Shown here piece by piece: positions 38,501 through 46,131 of a DNA stretch of 64,000 bases. The notes under the pieces were generated by a model that was not told where the DNA came from, ran no database searches, and saw only the letters and a program-made list of their open reading frames with translations. Numbering within the stretch: position 1 is the stretch's first letter; each line of letters begins with the position of its first letter. The DNA comes from Desulfobacterales bacterium RIFOXYA12_FULL_46_15. GTDB lineage: Bacteria > Desulfobacterota > Desulfobacteria > Desulfobacterales > Desulfobacteraceae. Made by a program: the position numbers and the translations under genes. Location of the stretch: NCBI GenBank assembly GCA_001799395.1, contig MGTJ01000096.1:67246-131245 (forward strand), read 5' to 3'.

Positions 38501-39193
38501 AAAAACATTGCCGTACTGGTCTGCAATAACCTGGATCTCAATATGGCGGACCGAGGTCAAGAGTTTTTCCACATAAATCCTCGGGTTTCCAAAGGATGCC
38601 TGGGCCAGGACAGAGGCTTTGGAAAAAGCGGTTTCAAGCTGGTCCATATCAAAAATTTCATAAATCCCCCGTCCCCCGCCGCCGCCTTCGGCCTTGAGCA
38701 TGACCGGGAGCCCGAGGTCAAGGGCCATTTTCCTGGCCTCATCCATTTCCACGGCATCCAGGGAGCCTGGAACTACGGGGATTTTTAATCGCCGGGCCAG
38801 CTCACGCACTTTTACCTTGTTCCCGAGGAGTTTCATGGGTTCTGTGGGTGGTCCGATAAAGAGGATGTCCATATCTTTGCATTTTTTCGGGAAGCTTGCA
38901 TCTTCTGATGCAAATCCCCAGCCCGGGTGGACGGCAACCACCTTTTGTTCCTTGGCAAGTTTTAATATCCGGTCGATTTCCAGGTAGGCCCTGGGATTTT
39001 CCCCCAAAAGGATCAGTTCCTGGGCACCGGCTGTGAACGGGGCGATTTTATCGACATCGGTCACTGTGAGGACAGGGACGGCCATGAGGACCTCCCGGAT
39101 GGAACGGATGATACGCCTGGCCGTGATACCACGGTTGGCCACCAGAATTTTTTTGCCTTTTATTTCCTTTACAACCTGGTCAAATGTCTTCAT
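35513..39193 (-). CDS. Pyruvate-carboxylase-like biotin enzyme with C-terminal zinc ribbon
   Basis: 1226 residues in one chain: biotin carboxylase (about 1-470; KAEGGGGGRGIYEI, DERDCTVQRNHQKLVEI, NTRLQVEHGITE), carboxyltransferase TIM barrel (about 545-880; FSDTTPRDITQSNSGNR, carboxyl-Lys region GLKDMAGVCPP, metal site HYHRHCTDG), a linker, and a biotinyl domain with attachment Lys in ITIMKQEKSVVSAVDG. The usual (A/M)MKM is IMKQ. The last 30 residues form a zinc ribbon, CPGCGEPF...FCPNCGEKV, not usual for pyruvate carboxylase. The likely reaction is carboxylation of pyruvate to oxaloacetate, but divergent active-site loops leave room for another 2-oxo acid or acyl substrate. birA and a LysR gene lie directly upstream. 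Confidence 0.88.
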   Translation of the reverse strand: MKTFDQVVKEIKGKKILVANRGITARRIIRSIREVLMAVPVLTVTDVDKIAPFTAGAQELILLGENPRAYLEIDRILKLAKEQKVVAVHPGWGFASEDASFPKKCKDMDILFIGPPTEPMKLLGNKVKVRELARRLKIPVVPGSLDAVEMDEARKMALDLGLPVMLKAEGGGGGRGIYEIFDMDQLETAFSKASVLAQASFGNPRIYVEKLLTSVRHIEIQVIADQYGNVFAFDERDCTVQRNHQKLVEITPSPWPRMTEALRGQLKEYAKALVSEVGYYSLATVEFLVDADQNPYLIEVNTRLQVEHGITECRYGIDLVEEQIAVAFGSKLRFNSKKTKPVAHALQVRINCEDPRHNFAPNSGHITRYISPGGPGVRLDSCIAGGYEFPSNYDSAASLLIAHGQTWEKSLAVMNRALKEYIIGGLRTTIPFHQKIVSDPVFRSGLYDTRFVETRPGLMRYRDNESEALRLSRLMAEISAMGYNPHIELSDYRGTGDKRIGAFEPVLPDPGPAPAKGRYPRGDRKALLDMVRDSKVIHFSDTTPRDITQSNSGNRFRLAEDRLIGPYLDRCGFFSIENGGGAHFHVAMMANMTYPFNEARLWNHFAPLTLKQVLVRSTNLLGYKPQPKNLMQMTSESICEHHDIVRCFDFLNHIENMRPLAEVVLNSQKNVFQPAVSLSWAKGFDIPHYLGVVDEIIGMTADVAGVSAKKATALIILGLKDMAGVCPPRFISGLVRDIRKKYPDLVIHYHRHCTDGLFVPAVGAAAKAGAHIVDTGLGAAVRWYGQGEVLSTAAYIEEELGLKTCLDKDMIRTCNFVLKQIMPYYDRYTAPYFQGIDHDVVFHGMPGGATSSSQEGAMKQGYIRLLPYMLKFLAGTRQIIRYHDVTPGSQITWNTAFLAVTSAFKRGGEEEVRHLLWILDTVISTPEEELNDEIKNDRLILYSNSNDAFKNLLLGKFGRLPLGFPPDWVYAGAFGKEYEYAIANRTEASPLEGLEQVDMDVEKKELEKQIGRIPTKEETIMYLNHPGDALKTIRFRNEFGNPNRVPLDVWFEGLVPGRELQFRDTDGKPHSMKILGLEPPDEKGMSVVRYTLNGEVFTHTVKVAAATGHESDAVPMADPGNPCHAGSPSNGDLWIMYVKPGDTVKKGEELFNITIMKQEKSVVSAVDGIVLRVMKTADYKFDKKMVPVKSGELLVELGPLPRQCPGCGEPFLNIDFKFCPNCGEKV

Positions 39194-39227
39194 TTTCTTT
39201 TTTTACTCCTTGACGGTTTTTTAAAAA

Positions 39228-39989
39228 TTATTCAATCCTGGGATAAATCCTTCCCCGATTGATGGTTTTTATCCCTTTTATTGTCTCAATAATAAGACTG
39301 CCTTGCGGATCTATCCCCAGAATCCGGGCCGGACCGCTGAAAGCGCCGGCATCTTCCAGGACCACGGTTTCTCCCGCTAAGGCAAGCCGCCTTTGGACAT
39401 TTTCAGCAACTGTCGATGGTGCGGCAACCATACCGGGAAGACGGCACCTGATCTGTTCAAGAATCTGTGTCCATACCTGGCAAGGGTTCAGATTTACACC
39501 GGATTCTTTTAAACAGCCGGCCTTGATTTGAAAAAATTTTTCACCAGGGCTGCTTTCCGGTGCAGAGCCTATATTAAGGCCTATCCCTGCCATAACGACA
39601 GGCCCTTTTTTTTCAATCAGAATCCCTCCCACCTTGGAATAACCCGTCATTATATCATTGGGCCATTTTATCTGTGCAGGTATCGTCAGGGTTTCAAGAG
39701 CCATGACAACACAGAGGGCCATTGCCATGGGCAAAAGATTGTCAAGCACCCGGGCTGAATCCGGAATTCTTATTGTTGCAAACAGGTTGCCGGAATCCGA
39801 GACCCATTCCCGGCCGAATTGACCCCGGCCCCGGGTCTGGTTTTTTGCAAGGACAAAGGTATAGTCGGAAAAAAGACCCTGGCCAAAAAGGCTCCAGGCA
39901 ATATCCATGGTTGAAGTGCAGGTGTCAGTAAGATAACCGTTTTGCCCTTCCGATGCTTCAGGGATCAGGCCAAAAACAGAAAGGTTCAT
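39228..39989 (-). CDS. birA: Biotin--protein ligase
   Basis: 253 residues without the N-terminal DNA-binding domain, so it is a mono-functional ligase. The biotinyl-AMP loop is GRGQFGREWVSDSGNLFATI and the catalytic lysine region KWPNDIMTGYSKVGGILIE. A short C-terminal SH3-like domain follows (about 205-250). It overlaps the LysR gene by 4 nt (ATGA) and ends 34 bp before the carboxylase, its evident substrate. Confidence 0.93.
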   Translation of the reverse strand: MNLSVFGLIPEASEGQNGYLTDTCTSTMDIAWSLFGQGLFSDYTFVLAKNQTRGRGQFGREWVSDSGNLFATIRIPDSARVLDNLLPMAMALCVVMALETLTIPAQIKWPNDIMTGYSKVGGILIEKKGPVVMAGIGLNIGSAPESSPGEKFFQIKAGCLKESGVNLNPCQVWTQILEQIRCRLPGMVAAPSTVAENVQRRLALAGETVVLEDAGAFSGPARILGIDPQGSLIIETIKGIKTINRGRIYPRIE

Positions 39990-40870
39990 TCTATATTCCA
40001 GGCATCCGTCAGGCAGTTGGCCACGGTTCCGATTAAACGGTCATCAGCCCTTTGCCTTGAATATACAAAGTACAGCAAGGTTTCAAATTTTTCACTTCCC
40101 TGCCGGCAAAAAATTTTTTGTCTTTGTGCGAACCCTTTTGCCACGCTTTTTTCAAGAACGCTGACCGCTAAGCCCTGCTCGATAAAAGTAGTTTTGGTGA
40201 TATCATCATTGGCAAAGATTTTATTTTTTAATTCAATACCCTTTTCAAACAGAAATGCTTTTACCGTGTCCAGGAACGGGCACTGGTTAGTCGGAAAAAT
40301 CCAGGGCAGGGCAGCAAGCGCATTAAGATCCAAAGGGTTTAAGCTTTCTTTGAAACTTAAGGGGATTGCAATTTCAAGATCCACATGTGAGAGAAAAATT
40401 GATTCCACCCGGCTGTTTGAGTGGCTCCCAAAAGCAAACCCGCAGTCAAGCGTTCCCTTTTCAACCTGTTTTAATATCTCTCCTGTGGAAGAGGTGATGA
40501 TTTCAAGGTTGATGCCGGGATATTTTTCAAACAGGGTCTTTATGATGTCCGGGATTTTCAGATATCCCGGCTCTGCATTGATCCCTAAGGTGACATGCCC
40601 CCTGATATCCTGTTGAAGGGCTTTGGCAAAATGATGCATTTCATCTGAGGCAGAGAGGATATCCACTGCCTTTTTTTCCATCCTTTCCCCTTCCGATGTC
40701 AGGCGCATTCCTTTGGATGTCCGGGTAAACAGGATAAGCCCCAGTTCTTCCTCCAGATGCCGGATATGGGCGGAAACTGCGGGCGGGGTGGTATTCAGCT
40801 CGGCCGCAGCCCGTGTCACATTGCCGATGCGGGCAACAGTGACAAAAGATATTAATTGATAAAATTCCAT
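39986..40870 (-). CDS. LysR-family transcriptional regulator
   Basis: 294 residues: N-terminal helix-turn-helix (about 1-60; SFVTVARIGNVTRAAAELNT then TPPAVSAHIRHLEEELG) and a periplasmic-binding-like effector domain. It is the first gene of the birA/carboxylase unit and faces the cupin gene across a 98 bp divergent promoter region, the classical position for LysR autoregulation and control of the neighbour. The effector is unknown; biotin or a keto acid are possibilities only from context. Confidence 0.9.
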   Translation of the reverse strand: MEFYQLISFVTVARIGNVTRAAAELNTTPPAVSAHIRHLEEELGLILFTRTSKGMRLTSEGERMEKKAVDILSASDEMHHFAKALQQDIRGHVTLGINAEPGYLKIPDIIKTLFEKYPGINLEIITSSTGEILKQVEKGTLDCGFAFGSHSNSRVESIFLSHVDLEIAIPLSFKESLNPLDLNALAALPWIFPTNQCPFLDTVKAFLFEKGIELKNKIFANDDITKTTFIEQGLAVSVLEKSVAKGFAQRQKIFCRQGSEKFETLLYFVYSRQRADDRLIGTVANCLTDAWNIE

Positions 40871-40968
40871 TCAGAAATTTTTAACACATCATTTAAAAAA
40901 CACAAATGGATATTTTTATGACCCTTCATTATAGTTTTTTTATTTAACCTTAAAGCAAAGGAAAAAGG

Positions 40969-41334
40969 ATGGACGTCAATATCATCAATCTAAAGGAAAA
41001 AGCAGCCCTGATCCGGGAACTTCACGCGTATAAGCGCATTGCCGGGATGAATGGTTATGATTTTAAACTGGTTAAGGCTCAAAGGGAATTTGTATGGCAC
41101 CGGCACCCGGATACGGATGAGGTTTTTTATGCTGTGGAAGGAGGTTTTGAGATTCATTTAAGGGAAAAGGTTTTGACCTTGAAAGAAGGGGATATGGTCG
41201 TGATTCCGAAAAATGCGGAACATAAGCCGGTCTGCAAATCGCTTTGCACCATCCTGTTGATTGAGCCCAAAGGAACCCTGAATACCGGTGATGCAGGCGG
41301 TGCCCTGACCGATACTCTTCTTGAAGATATCTGA
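40969..41334 (+). CDS. Cupin-domain protein
   Basis: 121 residues with one cupin barrel. Metal ligands HRHPDTDEVFYAVEGG and the second motif GDMVVIPKNAEHKP are intact (HxH, E, H). It begins after a clear ribosome site (AAGGAAAAAGG) and is divergent from the LysR gene. Single-domain cupins of this kind include isomerases, dioxygenases and small sensors; nothing here decides between them. Confidence 0.87.
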   Translation: MDVNIINLKEKAALIRELHAYKRIAGMNGYDFKLVKAQREFVWHRHPDTDEVFYAVEGGFEIHLREKVLTLKEGDMVVIPKNAEHKPVCKSLCTILLIEPKGTLNTGDAGGALTDTLLEDI

Positions 41335-41427
41335 TTGCCGCCAGGGTGTCGTTCTGATTAATCATTGGCTTTAAAGCCGGTTTCTGATATTAAAGAGCCT
41401 TACAAATTCATAGAAAAAAAGGCTGGG

Positions 41428-42450
41428 ATGAAGATATTGGAATTGACCCTGGACGGGTTGACAGGTTTATTAAAAAAGGGCTTCGGCAAAGGCCTGTTTC
41501 ATGCTTCTGCCCTTTACCGGGAAGTATATCAGCGGGGAAATCGGGATATTGCCGGTATTCCGGAATTTAAAGCATCACAGACCTTTGCAAAAACCCTTGA
41601 AAAACAATTGATCATAGAGCCCGGACAGGTTGTTGACGCCTTCAGGGAAAATGATCTTATCAAATTTATCACACAACTTTCCGACGGCCTGAAAATAGAA
41701 TCCGTCCTGATTCCCATGACAGGCCGCAATACCCTTTGCCTTTCCAGCCAGGTCGGGTGCAGAATGGGGTGCAGGTTCTGTGAAACCGGCAGAATGGGTC
41801 TGAAAAGAAACCTTTTTGTGTCTGAAATCATCGGTCAAATATTCAATGCAAGATTTGTCCTCAAGGAAAAAATCAAAAACATCGTATTTATGGGAATGGG
41901 CGAACCATTTGATAATTTTGATACTGTCATGGAGTCCATCCGGATCATGAACGAGCAGAAAGGGTTTGATATTGCTCTTCGCCATATCACGGTGTCCACA
42001 ACCGGGCTGACCGGCGGCATTGAAGCCCTCGGCCGTCTGAAGATGAAAGGATTGAGACTGGCTGTGTCCGTCAATGCCCCGGATGATAAAACCCGGTCCT
42101 TTCTTATGCCCGTCAATCATGCTCATTCCCTCCAGGCCCTGAAAGCGGCATTAGAAGCCTTCCCTTTGACCCGGCGCGAATGTTTTCTGTTTGAATACAT
42201 TCTGATCAAGGGGCTGAATGATTCCGGGAGCGACGCCATCAAACTGGCGGAATATATTTACCCGTTGCCGGTGCGGCTGAACCTGATTCCTTTAAACCCG
42301 GTTAAAGGATTCAATTATGAATCCCCTTCTGATGATGATATGCTAAGATTTTCCGAAATCCTTACAAGCCAGGGAGTTTTTGTGGTCAAACGGTGGAGCC
42401 GGGGCCGGTCCGTTGCAGCCGGTTGCGGGCAATTGGGCTTAACATGTTAG
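41428..42450 (+). CDS. RlmN/Cfr-like radical SAM RNA methyltransferase
   Basis: 340 residues from ATG 41428 (MKILELTLDGLTG), with AAAGG upstream; the ORF-track start at 41365 is a TTG. The radical SAM cluster motif is CRMGCRFCETG, followed by FMGMGEPFDNFD, both typical of the RlmN family. The C-terminal motif that carries the methylated Cys is AAGCGQLG, with one extra residue compared with the usual AACGQL. It should add a methyl group at C2 of an adenine in 23S rRNA or tRNA; it may be a paralogue of the housekeeping RlmN. Confidence 0.85.
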   Translation: MKILELTLDGLTGLLKKGFGKGLFHASALYREVYQRGNRDIAGIPEFKASQTFAKTLEKQLIIEPGQVVDAFRENDLIKFITQLSDGLKIESVLIPMTGRNTLCLSSQVGCRMGCRFCETGRMGLKRNLFVSEIIGQIFNARFVLKEKIKNIVFMGMGEPFDNFDTVMESIRIMNEQKGFDIALRHITVSTTGLTGGIEALGRLKMKGLRLAVSVNAPDDKTRSFLMPVNHAHSLQALKAALEAFPLTRRECFLFEYILIKGLNDSGSDAIKLAEYIYPLPVRLNLIPLNPVKGFNYESPSDDDMLRFSEILTSQGVFVVKRWSRGRSVAAGCGQLGLTC

Positions 42451-42540
42451 TTCCCGGCCAGATGCATTTGCCGCCTTGACACAACAGGCTAACTGTGAAA
42501 AGAAACAATCGGATAATCAATGATTTAATGTGAGGTGGTA

Positions 42541-43569
42541 ATGGCATATCTAGAAGAAAGAAACAAGGCAGGAGAGTATCTGAGGCTTGCCTTGACCTAT
42601 ATTGCAAAATACAATCTGCCTGCCAACCCGGTGAATTATACGGTCTGGTATGAATATGTAGCTGGTAAGAACATGAAGCTTAAAAAAGCCATTGATGCTT
42701 CCCTTGATGCTGCCGGACCCATCAGCGCCGATAACGTGGAAAGCCTGTACCAGAAATATGTGGCAGACGGAGACAGGATAGTGATCAGCAAGCTTTTAAC
42801 CAAGATTGCCCTGATGTTGAAAGATATCACCGGCCATGTTCTTGAAACCGAAGGAGACCTGGCCGGCCACGGCCAAAATCTTGGCGAGCTTGCCAACCAG
42901 ATCAGTGAAGCCCATAATTACAACCAGATTAAGGGTATTGTCGACCAGATGATCGTTGAAACAAAAGAGCTGGTGGATTCAGGGAAACGGCTTCAAACAA
43001 GGATGAAAATATCTTCTGAAGACCTGAAACAATTGCAGCAGGAACTTGAAAAATCCCAGCAGGAAGCACAAACCGATGCCCTGACGTCTCTTCTCAACAA
43101 AAGAGGGTTTGAAAAACGGTTCGAGCTGGAAAGGATCAGGGCCAAACAGAATGAAACCCCTTTTTCCATTATTATGGTGGATATCGACCATTTTAAAAAG
43201 GTCAATGATACCTTTGGCCACCTGGTAGGTGACAGCCTTTTGAAAAGCGTTGCCAATATCCTGAAAAGCCAGTTGAGGAAAAATGATATTGCCTCAAGAT
43301 ATGGCGGGGAAGAATTTTTAATCCTTTTACCGGAGACCGGTATCAAAGGCGCAAAGGCTGCGGCCCAGAAAATAAGGGATACCCTGGCCGTAAAAGAGTG
43401 GAAATTAAAGGAAACAGGCGAGACCATGGGAAAGATAACCGTTTCCATGGGGATCGCCTTATATAAGCTGAATGAACCTGAAGAAGCACTTATCAAACGG
43501 GCGGATGATGCCCTTTACCTTGCCAAAAACCGGGGCCGGGATCAGAGCATTACCGAGGAAGAGCTTTGA
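42541..43569 (+). CDS. Diguanylate cyclase (GGDEF)
   Basis: 342 residues from ATG 42541, with GAGGTGG upstream. The N-terminal half (about 1-170) contains NPVNYTVWYEYVAGKN and a helical segment found in many proteobacterial soluble cyclases. The GGDEF domain (about 185-340) has DALTSLLNKRGFEKR, the active site RYGGEEFLILLPE and an inhibitory RxxD site (RKND) five residues before it. It should make c-di-GMP and be feedback inhibited. No membrane helix. Confidence 0.92.
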   Translation: MAYLEERNKAGEYLRLALTYIAKYNLPANPVNYTVWYEYVAGKNMKLKKAIDASLDAAGPISADNVESLYQKYVADGDRIVISKLLTKIALMLKDITGHVLETEGDLAGHGQNLGELANQISEAHNYNQIKGIVDQMIVETKELVDSGKRLQTRMKISSEDLKQLQQELEKSQQEAQTDALTSLLNKRGFEKRFELERIRAKQNETPFSIIMVDIDHFKKVNDTFGHLVGDSLLKSVANILKSQLRKNDIASRYGGEEFLILLPETGIKGAKAAAQKIRDTLAVKEWKLKETGETMGKITVSMGIALYKLNEPEEALIKRADDALYLAKNRGRDQSITEEEL

Positions 43570-43595
43570 ACCAATAACCGGGTCAGAAATTTGCC

Positions 43596-46130
43596 TCATG
43601 GATGGATGGCATTTCCATCCTTTTGGGAAAGGATAGAACCCAGTTTCAAGGCAAGCTCCTTGATGGAAAAAGGTTTCTGTATGAAATTCACCCCCTCCTT
43701 TAAGACACCCCTTTCCGCAATAACGTTTTCCGTATAACCCGACATAAACAATACCTTCATTTCAGGTCTGGCATGTGTAATGGTTTCAAAGAGCATCTTC
43801 CCGTTCATCCCCGGCATCACGACATCGGTTAGCATCAGATGGATCACCCCTTTGTGGCTTTTTTCGACTGCCTGGGCTTCCAGCGGAGTCCCTGAAGACA
43901 ATACGGCATAGCCCAGTCTTGCTAATGCAGAACATATGAGCTGCCGTATTGTTTCTTCATCTTCCACCACCAGGATTGTTTCCCCATGGGGAGGCCAGGG
44001 GGTTGCTTCGGGTTTCTTTTTCCCTGCAGTCTCCTTTGTTCCGGATACCGGAAAATAGATTTTAAAAACAGTGCCCTGCAAAGGCTCACTATAGACCCAT
44101 ATGCTCCCCCCATGTTGCCTGACGATGCCGTAAACAGTGGACAAACCCAACCCCGTGCCCTTACCGGGCCCCTTTGTCGTGAAAAAGGGTTCGAAGATCA
44201 TCTGCCTTGTTTTTTCATCCATGCCGCAGCCTGTGTCGGCCATTGCCAGCATCAGGTATTCTCCTGGCCTGACATCCAGCTTTTCCGCAGTATGTTCCAG
44301 GTCAAGGGTTACCTTCCCTGTTTCTATGGTCAGGGTTCCTCCATCCGGCATGGCATCCCGGGCGTTAACGGCAAGATTGAGAAGGATCTGTTCCATCATC
44401 CCGGGATCTGCATTTATGTGGGGAAGGCTCTCCCCCAACACCATTTTGATGGAGATATCTTCTCCGATCAGCCGTTTTATCATCTTGGCAAAACCGGTAA
44501 TGACGGTATTGATGGAAAGATTGCTCATCTCAAGAATCTGTTTGCGGGCAAAGGCAAGAAGCTGGCGGGTCAAACCCTTGGCCCGTTCTGCAGCTTGCAG
44601 GATTTCTTCCAGATCTTTGTGCAAAACACTGCCTGACGGGGTGTCGTCAAGGCCAAAATTTGAGTACCCTATGATTACAGCCAGCATATTGTTTAAATCA
44701 TGGGCGACGCCGCCTGCAAGGCGGCCCACGGATTCCAGTTTCTGGGATTGCCGGAGTTGTGCCTCCAAAGACCTCTTTTCTTTTTCAATCTTTTGTTTTT
44801 CCGCCGTGATGTCCCTGGCAATACTGGAAGCACCGACGATCCGTTTATTGTCATCGCGAATCGGTGAGACCTGCAGGGAAACATTTAATAATTTACCTTC
44901 CTTGGTTATCCAGACTGTTTCGACCTGATCCACAGACCGCCCTGCTTTTATCTTATCCAGCATACGGGGCATTTCATCAGGCTGATCCTGTGGTGAAAGA
45001 AAGGAGATATGCTTTCCCAGGACCTCGCTCTCATCGTAGCCGTAGATACGTCCGGCACCCTGGTTCCAGCTTACAATTATCCCTTCCAGGCTCTTGCCGA
45101 TAATGGCATCATCCGATGATGCGACGATACGGGCCATTCTTTGCAAAGCCATTTCAGACTTCTGCCGCGCTTCCCGGATACGGGCATTGAAAATCGCCAT
45201 GGAGCAAACCTCGGTCAAAGGCAGTGCCAGTATCAGGTAACGCTCTTTATAATCCGGAAAAGCCAGGTTATCTATTTCCAGAATGCCCAGGCTGGTTTCT
45301 TTGTATCCCAGGGGGATGACAAATCCGCAACCTGACGCTGTCCAGGCAAATTTATCTTTGGTCCTGAGCACCGGGCATTCCTTATTATTGCCGGCCGGGA
45401 AATAATTCAGGCGGCCCGGGGCGAAAAGCAGGTTGAACAGTTCTTTAATATGGTCAATGGCTTCTTTTTCACTGTTGGAAGCAATGAGAACATTTATCAA
45501 ATCGATGGCCATCAATTGATCGGTAAAAAACTGATCCGGGGGGGGCAGGGATTTCTGGTTCTGCTGCAGTTTCATCACCAGATGTTCCAGGGAAAGCCTG
45601 AGCATATCCAGGCCCACGGGAATGGATCGGACCGGCAGATCAAGATACTCACCCATTGCCGATAACGCGTCAAGGCAATTGTTGTCGACCCCGGTATCGA
45701 ACAGAATCAGTTCTCTTGTGGTTTCCCGGAAAAATTGTCCGGCCGTTTCCTGATCAAATCCCCAGTCCTTTATGTGCTGCCGCCAATTCGACAGCCAGCC
45801 GGGAGTCATCAGATAAGCGCCCCCGGCTATCAGGCCGTCGACCAGGGTTGCCGGTGCCACGAGGTGAAAACAGATCCGGGTTGCCGGTATAATGATATTT
45901 GAATGGTTTTCACTTGTTGAAGGCAGGGCATCGAAACACCCGCCGCTGATGATCAGACCGGGGCCTTCAGTCTGATTTGGAAAAAGGTGAGCCCGGGTTG
46001 CCCGGTCTTTCTGAAAATTTTGACGGCAGGAAAACGCATGGGTTTCAACCCGGAGCCCGGACAGCTCCCGGGAACCAGCCACCACTGCCTCTATCTCCTG
46101 CAGGAAATAAGAACAACACCAGAGTTTCAT
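43596..46130 (-). CDS. Hybrid histidine kinase with DUF1638-like N-terminus, GAF, PAS and receiver
   Basis: 844 residues from ATG 46130, one base after the UROD-gene stop; earlier in-frame starts (TTG 46145, ATG 46142) lie inside that gene. Domains: DUF1638-like module (about 1-205; LIISGGCFD, YLMTPGWLSNW, ELILFDTGVD), a GAF-like region (about 220-325), PAS (about 330-435; SDDAIIGKSLEGIIVSWNQG), kinase with His in GGVAHDLNNMLAVIIGY and ATPase boxes (LLNLAVNARDAM, GKGTGLGLSTVYG), and a C-terminal receiver with phospho-Asp in MLTDVVMPGMNG. No membrane helix is seen, so the signal is cytoplasmic. DUF1638 proteins are associated with corrinoid methyltransferase systems; the operon here fits this. 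Confidence 0.85.
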   Translation of the reverse strand: MKLWCCSYFLQEIEAVVAGSRELSGLRVETHAFSCRQNFQKDRATRAHLFPNQTEGPGLIISGGCFDALPSTSENHSNIIIPATRICFHLVAPATLVDGLIAGGAYLMTPGWLSNWRQHIKDWGFDQETAGQFFRETTRELILFDTGVDNNCLDALSAMGEYLDLPVRSIPVGLDMLRLSLEHLVMKLQQNQKSLPPPDQFFTDQLMAIDLINVLIASNSEKEAIDHIKELFNLLFAPGRLNYFPAGNNKECPVLRTKDKFAWTASGCGFVIPLGYKETSLGILEIDNLAFPDYKERYLILALPLTEVCSMAIFNARIREARQKSEMALQRMARIVASSDDAIIGKSLEGIIVSWNQGAGRIYGYDESEVLGKHISFLSPQDQPDEMPRMLDKIKAGRSVDQVETVWITKEGKLLNVSLQVSPIRDDNKRIVGASSIARDITAEKQKIEKEKRSLEAQLRQSQKLESVGRLAGGVAHDLNNMLAVIIGYSNFGLDDTPSGSVLHKDLEEILQAAERAKGLTRQLLAFARKQILEMSNLSINTVITGFAKMIKRLIGEDISIKMVLGESLPHINADPGMMEQILLNLAVNARDAMPDGGTLTIETGKVTLDLEHTAEKLDVRPGEYLMLAMADTGCGMDEKTRQMIFEPFFTTKGPGKGTGLGLSTVYGIVRQHGGSIWVYSEPLQGTVFKIYFPVSGTKETAGKKKPEATPWPPHGETILVVEDEETIRQLICSALARLGYAVLSSGTPLEAQAVEKSHKGVIHLMLTDVVMPGMNGKMLFETITHARPEMKVLFMSGYTENVIAERGVLKEGVNFIQKPFSIKELALKLGSILSQKDGNAIHP

Positions 46131-46131
46131 G

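Noticed and set aside
44137-44928. 263-residue plus-strand ORF
   Set aside because: Antisense to the hybrid kinase ATPase and PAS regions.
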